A stretch of 11,992 nt of DNA from Alphaproteobacteria bacterium (lineage in GTDB: Bacteria; Pseudomonadota; Alphaproteobacteria; Micavibrionales; Micavibrionaceae). The notes under the pieces are model-generated. The model made no database searches. It saw only the letters and a list, made by a program, of their open reading frames with translations, and was not told the DNA's origin. Positions 6,222 to 11,992 of the stretch are shown piece by piece. Made by a program: the position numbers and the translations under genes. Every line of letters starts with the position of its first letter. The first letter of the stretch is position 1. The DNA lies in NCBI GenBank assembly GCA_023301785.1, contig JALZUF010000206.1, forward strand, positions 1-11,992, in the 5' to 3' direction.

Positions 6222-7196
6222 ATGAAATATTCAAAAATCGGACTGATAGCCGTACTGGCGATTATGGTGACAGGCTGTACGGAAACAAAATATGTTGCGC
6301 ACGTGGCGAAAAAGATTCCAATGCCGCAAGACACGGTTTCTAAAAATAAAGGATACTTCAAAGTAGGAAGCTCTTATAAAATTAAAGGGAAGCGTTATTA
6401 CCCTGCCGAAACTTACAACCTGACCGAGACAGGAACAGCTTCATGGTATGGTCCTGGTTTCCATGGCAAGCTTACGGCGAATGGCGAGATTTTTGATAAG
6501 AATGAATTAACCGCGGCGCACCGTACATTACAGTTGCCAAGTATCGTAAAAGTTACAAACTTAGATAATGGACGCAGTGTAATTTTACGTGTTAATGACC
6601 GTGGGCCTTTCGCGCATAATCGTATTTTGGATGTATCGGAACGTGGCGCAGTTGCTCTTGGCTTTAAAAGCAAAGGCGTTGCAAAAATTCGCTTAGAAGT
6701 TCTAGCGGATGCGAGTAAAGAAGTTGCCGCAGTTTCAAAGTCAGGACGTAGCACGCGTGGAATGGAGATTGCCTACAATGAAGGTAAAACCACTGCGATA
6801 CAACAAGTGCAAGCACAACCAATGCCGCCTCTAAAGCCTGTGCCAACGCGTGAGATTGCAGGTAATCAAATTGAAACAATATCAAATACAGTTCCTGTTG
6901 TGGAAGCAGAACCGTTGAATAATGTTGTACAACGTACGGCGACATCAAATGTACCAACGACGACGGGACGCCAAATGTTTGTTCAGGCTGGTGCGTTTTC
7001 ACAAGAAGCGAATGCATTGCAGTATAGCAACAAAGTGGCATCGCTTGCGCCTTCAAAAGTTTACATGACACGTGTTAATGACATCCCATATTTTCGTGTA
7101 AGATTGGGGCCGTTTAATAATGCAGATCAAGCACAACAAGTTATCGCATCTTTGTACCAAACGGGTAATAAAGATGCTGTTATCGTCGCGGAGTAA
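6222..7196 (+). CDS. rlpA: Septal lipoprotein RlpA (lytic transglycosylase with SPOR domain)
   Basis: RlpA is an outer-membrane lipoprotein; in Pseudomonas it is a lytic transglycosylase specific for glycan strands stripped of peptides at the division site. The 324 aa precursor has a lipoprotein signal with lipobox VTGC (Cys19). The double-psi beta-barrel domain spans about 71-161 and contains GTASWYGPGFHGKLTANGE, AAHRTL and RVNDRGPF. The catalytic-type residues E89, H100 and D126 are all present. A low-complexity linker (about 165-250) rich in P, Q, T and V leads to a C-terminal SPOR domain (QMFVQAGAF to the end), which binds denuded septal glycan. It ends 4 nt before the carboxypeptidase gene. 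An alternative ATG at 6207 adds five residues but lacks a ribosome-binding site. Confidence 0.95.
   Translation: MKYSKIGLIAVLAIMVTGCTETKYVAHVAKKIPMPQDTVSKNKGYFKVGSSYKIKGKRYYPAETYNLTETGTASWYGPGFHGKLTANGEIFDKNELTAAHRTLQLPSIVKVTNLDNGRSVILRVNDRGPFAHNRILDVSERGAVALGFKSKGVAKIRLEVLADASKEVAAVSKSGRSTRGMEIAYNEGKTTAIQQVQAQPMPPLKPVPTREIAGNQIETISNTVPVVEAEPLNNVVQRTATSNVPTTTGRQMFVQAGAFSQEANALQYSNKVASLAPSKVYMTRVNDIPYFRVRLGPFNNADQAQQVIASLYQTGNKDAVIVAE
7190..7193 (+). promoter_or_regulatory. Ribosome-binding site that selects the GTG start of the carboxypeptidase
   Basis: GGAG at the very end of rlpA lies 7 nt before the GTG at 7201. Starting here gives a clean signal peptide directly at the N-terminus; upstream in-frame ATGs at 7120 and 7174 would add a hydrophilic extension within rlpA. 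Confidence 0.7.
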
Positions 7197-7200
7197 CATA

Positions 7201-8331
7201 GTGAAAAAATTCTTATTACCATTCTTTCTATTTGCTGCGCTTGTTTTCGCTCAACCCGTAGTGGCGGCGCAAAACACTAGTGCAAAGCAGGCTATTATTT
7301 TGGATTATGAAACAGGTCAGGTTTTATTAGACAAAAGCGCGCAGAGCCAAATGCCGACTTCATCAATGAGTAAAGTGATGATGACTTACATGGTTTTTGA
7401 TGCCCTAAAACAAGGGCGCATTGATATGGATTCTGAGATGCGTGTCAGTGAAAAGGCTTGGGCAAAGGGTGGATCAAAGATGTTCGTGCCACAAGGGAAG
7501 AAGGTCAAAGTAGAAGACCTATTGCGTGGCGTTATTATTCAATCGGGTAATGATGCGACGATTGTTTTGGCAGAAGGTCTTGAGGGATCAGAAGATGCGT
7601 TCGCGGTTGCAATGACAGAAAAAGCCAAAGAGATTGGTATGAAAAATAGTAATTTCAAAAATGCCAGTGGGTGGCCTGATCCTGATCATTACTCGACAGC
7701 AGAAGATTTGGCAATCATGGCACGCCGTATGATCGAAGATTTTCCCGAGCATTACAAAATGTTTAGTGAAAAAGAATTTACATTCAGCAATATTAAACAG
7801 CAAAATCGTAACCCGCTTCTTTATAAAAACATTGGCGCAGATGGCCTTAAAACAGGACATACCGAAGTAGGGGGCTATGGTCTGATTGGAACAGCGAAGA
7901 AAGATGGTCGCCGCGTGATGATGGTGATTAATGGGCTGGATAGTGAATCGGCACGTTCGGAAGAATCCACACGTCTTATTGAATGGGCTCTAAACGATTT
8001 CACGAATGTTGAGCTGGTTAAAAAAGGCCAACAAATTACACAAGTTCCTGTGGCGATGGGTAAGGTTGAAGTCGTACCCGCATTGATCAATGAGGATATT
8101 AAAATCACTGTGCCGAAAGTGCCGAAGGATAGTTATAGCGTTGAAGTGAAATATAATTCACCGTTGGTCGCACCGATTAAAGCGGGGCAAGAAATTGGAA
8201 CGTTCAAAGTTATTATTCCAGACGCACAAACAATGACATACCCTTTGCTTGCTGGGCAAGATATTGAGAAACTTGGGTTGTTCAAAAGTACATTTACGAA
8301 GATGAAATATTATCTTCTTGGGAAGCTGTAA
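7201..8331 (+). CDS. dacA: D-alanyl-D-alanine carboxypeptidase (PBP5/6 type, S11)
   Basis: This periplasmic enzyme removes the terminal D-Ala from peptidoglycan pentapeptides and so controls cross-linking. From the GTG at 7201 the precursor is 376 aa, with a signal peptide ending VVAA (about residue 23). Penicillin-binding motifs are all intact: SMSK (S55 nucleophile, K58), SGN (115-117) and KTG (217-219, within LKTGHTEVGG). After about residue 265 comes the beta-rich PBP5 C-terminal domain. The protein ends with LGLFKSTFTKMKYYLLGKL, an amphipathic anchor typical of DacA/DacC. The gene lies 4 nt after rlpA and 6 nt before tmk, the usual alphaproteobacterial order. Whether it corresponds to DacA or DacC cannot be decided, so the symbol is approximate. 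Confidence 0.95.
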   Translation: MKKFLLPFFLFAALVFAQPVVAAQNTSAKQAIILDYETGQVLLDKSAQSQMPTSSMSKVMMTYMVFDALKQGRIDMDSEMRVSEKAWAKGGSKMFVPQGKKVKVEDLLRGVIIQSGNDATIVLAEGLEGSEDAFAVAMTEKAKEIGMKNSNFKNASGWPDPDHYSTAEDLAIMARRMIEDFPEHYKMFSEKEFTFSNIKQQNRNPLLYKNIGADGLKTGHTEVGGYGLIGTAKKDGRRVMMVINGLDSESARSEESTRLIEWALNDFTNVELVKKGQQITQVPVAMGKVEVVPALINEDIKITVPKVPKDSYSVEVKYNSPLVAPIKAGQEIGTFKVIIPDAQTMTYPLLAGQDIEKLGLFKSTFTKMKYYLLGKL

Positions 8332-8337
8332 ACGGTT

Positions 8338-8976
8338 ATGGGGCAGGTAAAGCCGGAAGGCGTCTTTATCACATTTGAAGGCGGCGAGGGGGTCGGTAAG
8401 ACCACTCAAATTAATTTATTAGCCGAGCATCTGAAATCAAAAGGTCATGATGTTGTTGTAACGCGTGAGCCAGGAGGTTGTCCTGCCGCGGAAGATCTGC
8501 GTAATCTTATCTTTGCAGAAAAGTATGAGGGGCAATGGAGTGCGGAAGCAGAAACGTTGATGATGTTTGCTGCGCGTGATACACATATCAAGCAAGTTAT
8601 TGCACCCGCTTTGGCGGAAAATAAAGTTGTTATATGTGATCGTTATATTGATTCAACGGTTGTTTATCAGGGGATCGTTAAAGGCGTTAATCTTGATTTG
8701 ATCAAAGGTCTTGAACAAGAAATTATGGGTGAATATCAACCACAACGTACTTATGTTTTTGATTTGCCCGCCGCCGCCGCTATGGAGCGTGTGCAAGGAC
8801 GTGGTGCAGAAAATCATCATGATAGAGCGGGCGTTGAGTTTTATGAGGCGTTACAAAAAGGGTTCGTTCGTATTGCAGAAGAAAATGCGGAGCGTTGTAT
8901 GATTGTTGATGCGGCGCAAAGCGTTGAGAATATTTCTGCTGTTATTCAGCAGGATTTAGAAAAGATATTGGCTTAG
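8338..8976 (+). CDS. tmk: Thymidylate kinase
   Basis: Thymidylate kinase phosphorylates dTMP to dTDP with ATP, an essential step of dTTP supply. The 212 aa protein has the P-loop FEGGEGVGKTT (13-23), the TREPGG nucleoside-binding motif (42-47), DRYIDSTVVYQG (101-112; the Asp-Arg-Tyr triad of the family) and an arginine-containing lid region RVQGRGAENHHDRAG (151-165). The length matches the family (205-215 aa). The ATG is 6 nt after the carboxypeptidase stop with no clear Shine-Dalgarno sequence, and the holB start follows 3 nt after its stop, so translation through the cluster is probably coupled. The pairing tmk-holB is widespread in bacteria. No key residue appears to be missing. Confidence 0.97.
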   Translation: MGQVKPEGVFITFEGGEGVGKTTQINLLAEHLKSKGHDVVVTREPGGCPAAEDLRNLIFAEKYEGQWSAEAETLMMFAARDTHIKQVIAPALAENKVVICDRYIDSTVVYQGIVKGVNLDLIKGLEQEIMGEYQPQRTYVFDLPAAAAMERVQGRGAENHHDRAGVEFYEALQKGFVRIAEENAERCMIVDAAQSVENISAVIQQDLEKILA

Positions 8977-8979
8977 ATT

Positions 8980-10134
8980 ATGTTTGATGACTTTCAGGAT
9001 ATGGACGGTGAAGAGACGGGTGATGTATTTGCCGCCGCGTTTGAACCTGATGAGCCAGAAGGTTTGCTTGAGCCGCGCCAGTCGGATTTCTTTGTTGGAC
9101 ACGAACAAAATGAACAGGCCATATTAAACCTTATTAATGCAGGTAACGTTCCACACGCAATGATCTTTGCTGGCCCTAAAGGTATCGGTAAATCAACGTT
9201 TGCGTTTCGTGTGGCGCGGGCACTCTTCAAAAATGGAACAAGCGATAGCGCACAAGATAGTATGTTTGGCGATATGCCCGCAGAGCTCACAAATTTAAAA
9301 GTGGCATCGGATGATCCTGTTTTTTCAAAAGTGGCATCAGGTGGTCATCCTGATTTGTTAACGATTGGTCGTGCGATTGATGTTAAAAAAGGCACGAAGA
9401 AAAACAATCTTGATGTGGAAACCGCGCGTAAGGTTGCGCCATTTTTACGTATGACATCATCCGATGGTGGTTGGCGTGTTGTGATTGTGGATGATGCGGA
9501 CACAATGAATAGAAACGCGCAAAATGCGATGTTGAAAATATTGGAAGAACCGCCATCAAATGCGCTTCTTATTCTGGTATGTCACCGATTGGGCGCGATG
9601 ATCCCTACGATTAGATCACGGTGTCGTGTGTTAAACTTTGATGCTTTGAATAAAGAAGAACTTGCGGCGTTGATGACGCGTGAGGTTGGCAATACACTTT
9701 CCGAAGAAGATAAAGTTATCTTAAACTTCTTAGGGCAGGGCAGTATTGGGCAGGCGCAACGTGTGATTTCGACGGGTGGTATTGAAACGGCTAATCAGGT
9801 TTTGGGCATGCTTGAAACATGGCCTAATTTTAATAAAGTAGATATTCATCACTTATCTGACCAAGCAGGGCGCGCAGGGCAAGAAGGGGGCTTTGAGAAT
9901 ATTGAAGCTGTTTTCAAAAATACCTTTGAAACGCTGACTTTCGCGAAAGCCAAAGGGGAGGCCTTAGTGGCACCTTTAAACAAGGATGTTTACAATAAAA
10001 TGCTGGAGCGGTATTCTCTAAGCGATTTAACAGAATTCTGTGACAATCTGAATACCCATTTCGCACAAGCTAAGTTTGCGAACCTAGACAAACGTCAGGC
10101 TGTTGTTGGTGCATTTACGATTATTGCAGATTAA
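8980..10134 (+). CDS. holB: DNA polymerase III subunit delta'
   Basis: Delta' is the rigid stator of the clamp-loader complex that places the beta sliding clamp on DNA. The 384 aa protein has an acidic N-terminal extension (1-34) before the AAA+ core. The core shows an intact P-loop GPKGIGKST (65-73), VVIVDDAD (167-174), NAMLKILEEPP (182-192) and the conserved SRC motif (213-215, the arginine-finger region). The four zinc-binding cysteines of E. coli delta' are absent: there is no cysteine between the P-loop and Cys201. The C-terminal third (about 240-384) is divergent, as is usual for this family. A 12-nt direct repeat (9297-9308 and 9327-9338) encodes KVAS twice. It is 3 nt after tmk and 17 nt before metG. 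Confidence 0.95.
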   Translation: MFDDFQDMDGEETGDVFAAAFEPDEPEGLLEPRQSDFFVGHEQNEQAILNLINAGNVPHAMIFAGPKGIGKSTFAFRVARALFKNGTSDSAQDSMFGDMPAELTNLKVASDDPVFSKVASGGHPDLLTIGRAIDVKKGTKKNNLDVETARKVAPFLRMTSSDGGWRVVIVDDADTMNRNAQNAMLKILEEPPSNALLILVCHRLGAMIPTIRSRCRVLNFDALNKEELAALMTREVGNTLSEEDKVILNFLGQGSIGQAQRVISTGGIETANQVLGMLETWPNFNKVDIHHLSDQAGRAGQEGGFENIEAVFKNTFETLTFAKAKGEALVAPLNKDVYNKMLERYSLSDLTEFCDNLNTHFAQAKFANLDKRQAVVGAFTIIAD

Positions 10135-10151
10135 TTTTTAGGAGTACTTCA

Positions 10152-11726
10152 ATGGCGGATAAAGCCCCATTTTATATTACAACAGCGATTGACTATGTGA
10201 ACGGTGCGCCGCACCTTGGGCACGCTTATGAGAAAATTTTGACCGATGTTATGGCGCGTTTTAAACGCCTTGATGGTCATGAGGTTATGTTCCTGACGGG
10301 GACGGACGAGCATGGGCAAAAAGTTGCGAAGACTGCCGAGGCTAATGGGCGTGAGCCAAAAGAATTCTGTGATGAGATATCATTAAAATTCCGTGAAATG
10401 GGCCCGCAGCTTAATCTGTCATATGATGATTTTATTCGTACAACCGAAGAGCGCCATTATGAAGCGTCAAAAACAATTTGGCAGAAAATTAAAGAAAATA
10501 ACCCTGATGATATTTATTTAGATAAATATGCGGGGTGGTATTCTGTCCGTGATGAGGGATATTTTACTGAAGATGAATTAACCGAAGGGGTCGATTCAGA
10601 AGGTAATAAACATAAAGTTGCACCAACGGGCGCACCAGTTGAATGGGTCGAACAATCTAGCTATTTCTTTAGGTTATCGGCATATACTGATAAATTACTT
10701 AAGCTTTATGAGGATCATCCAGAGTTCATTTCTCCAGATTCAAGACGCAATGAAGTTGTGTCTTTCGTTAAAGGTGGTTTGCAAGATATTTCAATTTCAC
10801 GTACCAATTTTGATTGGGGCGTCCCAGTTCCCGATGATGAAGATCATGTGATGTATGTTTGGCTGGATGCGTTGACCAATTATATTACGGGTGTTGGTTA
10901 TCCTGATGTGAACTCAGAGAGTTATAAAAAATTCTGGCCTGCAGATTTCCATGTTGTTGGTAAAGATATCATTCGTTTCCACTGTGTTTATTGGCCAGCC
11001 TTCTTAATGGCGGCAAATTTGGAATTACCAAAACGTATTTTCGCCCATGGTTTTATTAACGTGAATGGACAGAAAATGTCGAAGTCCGTGGGGAACGTTG
11101 TTGCACCGAAGGATTTATTGGATGCTTATGGTTTGGATCAAACGCGTTACTTGTTGATGCGTGAAGTGAGCCACGGGCAAGATGGGAATTTTTCCCATGA
11201 ATATGCCGTGCAACGTATCAATAGTGACCTTGCCAATGGTTTGGGTAACTTGGTTCAACGTACGTTATCAATGATTTACAAAAACTGTGATGGCGCGATA
11301 CCAACGCCGAACGAGTTTAATGCAGACGATAAGTTGCTTTTGAAAAAAGCGCATGAGCATTTAATTCGTGATATTCGCCCTGATTGTAACGAGATGCGCT
11401 TTAATCGCGCGCTTGAAACTGTCTGGAAATTGGTGATTGAAGCCAATGGTTATGTGGATGCACAAGCGCCATGGACATTGAAAAAAGAAGACCCAGAGCG
11501 GATGAAAACAGTACTTTATGTACTGGCGGAAGTTATTCGTGTGTTGGGTCTTACGGTTCAATTTGTTGTGCCAGATGCAGCATCGAAGATTTTAGATCAA
11601 TTAAAGGTTGCCGAAGATCAGCGTGATTTTAGCTTCATTAGCGCAGATCATATGTTGGTTGGTGGTACAGAAATCGATCAACCTGAAGGTGTCTTCCCAC
11701 GTTTAGAAACTGATAAGGCGGCGTAG
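10152..11726 (+). CDS. metG: Methionyl-tRNA synthetase
   Basis: This class I synthetase charges tRNA-Met, including the initiator. The 524 aa protein starts APFYITTAIDYVNGAPHLGH, with the HIGH-type signature HLGH (21-24) near the N-terminus, and has KMSKS at 308-312. The insert region reads GWYSVRDEGYF and VAPTGAPVEWVEQSSYFFRL and lacks the CxxC zinc knuckles of E. coli MetG, so it belongs to the short, metal-free form common in alphaproteobacteria and mitochondria. The anticodon-binding helical domain follows (YVDAQAPW near 435-442). No C-terminal dimerisation/tRNA-binding domain is attached, consistent with the length. A good AGGAG lies 7 nt before the ATG. The gene is followed after 3 nt by an ABM-fold gene. 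Confidence 0.98.
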   Translation: MADKAPFYITTAIDYVNGAPHLGHAYEKILTDVMARFKRLDGHEVMFLTGTDEHGQKVAKTAEANGREPKEFCDEISLKFREMGPQLNLSYDDFIRTTEERHYEASKTIWQKIKENNPDDIYLDKYAGWYSVRDEGYFTEDELTEGVDSEGNKHKVAPTGAPVEWVEQSSYFFRLSAYTDKLLKLYEDHPEFISPDSRRNEVVSFVKGGLQDISISRTNFDWGVPVPDDEDHVMYVWLDALTNYITGVGYPDVNSESYKKFWPADFHVVGKDIIRFHCVYWPAFLMAANLELPKRIFAHGFINVNGQKMSKSVGNVVAPKDLLDAYGLDQTRYLLMREVSHGQDGNFSHEYAVQRINSDLANGLGNLVQRTLSMIYKNCDGAIPTPNEFNADDKLLLKKAHEHLIRDIRPDCNEMRFNRALETVWKLVIEANGYVDAQAPWTLKKEDPERMKTVLYVLAEVIRVLGLTVQFVVPDAASKILDQLKVAEDQRDFSFISADHMLVGGTEIDQPEGVFPRLETDKAA

Positions 11727-11729
11727 ATC

Positions 11730-11992
11730 ATGACCTTAACTTTAGTGGCTCATATTTTTGCAAAGCCAGACAAAATTGATCTTGTTAAAAGCGAATTAGT
11801 GAAGCTGATTGAAATAACACGCGCCGAAAAAGGATGCATCAATTACGATCTGCATCAAGACAATGAAAATTCTGCACATTTTATGTTTTATGAGAATTGG
11901 GAAAGCCGTGCGCTTTGGCAAGATCATATGAATGCGCCTCATTTAGCTGCTTATCAAGAGGCAACAGAGGGTGCTGTTGAGCGTTGGGATTT
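11730..11992 (+). CDS. Antibiotic biosynthesis monooxygenase (ABM) domain protein, C-terminus cut by window edge
   Basis: The first 87 codons are open from the ATG 3 nt after the metG stop to the window edge. The protein begins LTLVAHIFAKPDKIDLVKSE and continues with TRAEKGCINYDLHQD, FMFYENWESRALWQDHM and HLAAY. This is the pattern of the small dimeric ABM fold (YgiN-like quinol monooxygenases and relatives): strand, helix, a GC-x-x-Y segment, and the FxxYExW strand followed by a helix with HxxxPHL-like spacing. Typical family length is about 95-105 aa, so only a short C-terminal piece is missing. Members oxidise quinols or other small aromatics without a cofactor, but many have no known substrate. 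No function specific to its position after metG can be named. Confidence 0.85.
   Translation, partial: MTLTLVAHIFAKPDKIDLVKSELVKLIEITRAEKGCINYDLHQDNENSAHFMFYENWESRALWQDHMNAPHLAAYQEATEGAVERWD

Noticed and set aside
6664..7071. 135-codon open frame on the minus strand inside rlpA (and a 113-codon one at 6413-6754)
   Set aside because: Both are antisense to a clearly coding gene whose domains span the region, and their translations show no recognisable motif. They arise from the codon use of rlpA.
7120..7200. Upstream ATG that would extend the carboxypeptidase by 27 residues into rlpA
   Set aside because: The extension is hydrophilic and would bury the signal peptide; GGAG 7 nt before the GTG at 7201 gives the better start.
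9297..9338. 12-nt direct repeat AAAAGTGGCATC inside holB, 30 nt apart
   Set aside because: It is in frame, encodes a short KVAS repeat within an intact gene, and shows no sign of a mobile or regulatory element. A small local duplication or chance is enough to explain it.
1..11992. Defence system, prophage, insertion sequence, CRISPR or biosynthetic cluster
   Set aside because: All genes longer than about 80 codons fit housekeeping or envelope families. No transposase, integrase, long terminal repeats or spaced repeat arrays were seen on either strand.

Overview
The window is an ordinary but densely packed chromosomal segment that looks alphaproteobacterial. The case for this rests on gene order: rplU-rpmA-obgE-proB on one strand, and a lipoprotein RlpA / D-Ala-D-Ala carboxypeptidase / tmk / holB / metG run on the other. 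It also rests on protein types, namely an Obg GTPase without a long C-terminal tail, a zinc-knuckle-free MetRS, and a delta' subunit without the zinc cysteines. Base composition is AT-leaning by eye (roughly 40-45% GC), unlike the GC-rich rhizobia or Rhodobacterales. A low-GC, Micavibrio-like or other uncultured alphaproteobacterium is possible but cannot be settled from this sequence alone.

Left block, minus strand (1-2791): a near-consensus promoter drives rplU (L21) and rpmA (L27). A strong intrinsic-type terminator follows, then obgE (ribosome-assembly GTPase) and proB (glutamate 5-kinase, cut by the window edge). obgE and proB are separated by 3 nt.

Middle (2684-3908): a divergent control region carries phased short repeats and a 13-bp palindrome. 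It is followed by a lone atypical extended short-chain dehydrogenase gene (plus strand) and a tRNA-Ser(UGA) gene (minus strand).

Right block, plus strand (about 3873-11992): one long collinear run with gaps of 3-27 nt. It encodes a two-helix membrane protein with a bacterial PH domain, a YdcF/ElyC-like DUF218 membrane protein, an MltB-family lytic transglycosylase, the septal lipoprotein RlpA, a PBP5/6-type carboxypeptidase, thymidylate kinase, DNA polymerase III delta', methionyl-tRNA synthetase, and an antibiotic-biosynthesis-monooxygenase-fold (ABM) protein cut by the right edge. The first half is therefore a cell-wall remodelling group, and the second half is the conserved DNA replication / translation group.

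I found no mobile element, CRISPR array, toxin-antitoxin pair or defence system. The points most worth checking are regulatory (rplU promoter architecture, and a terminator just upstream of obgE) and contextual (four envelope genes placed upstream of dac-tmk-holB-metG, and an ABM gene directly after metG).
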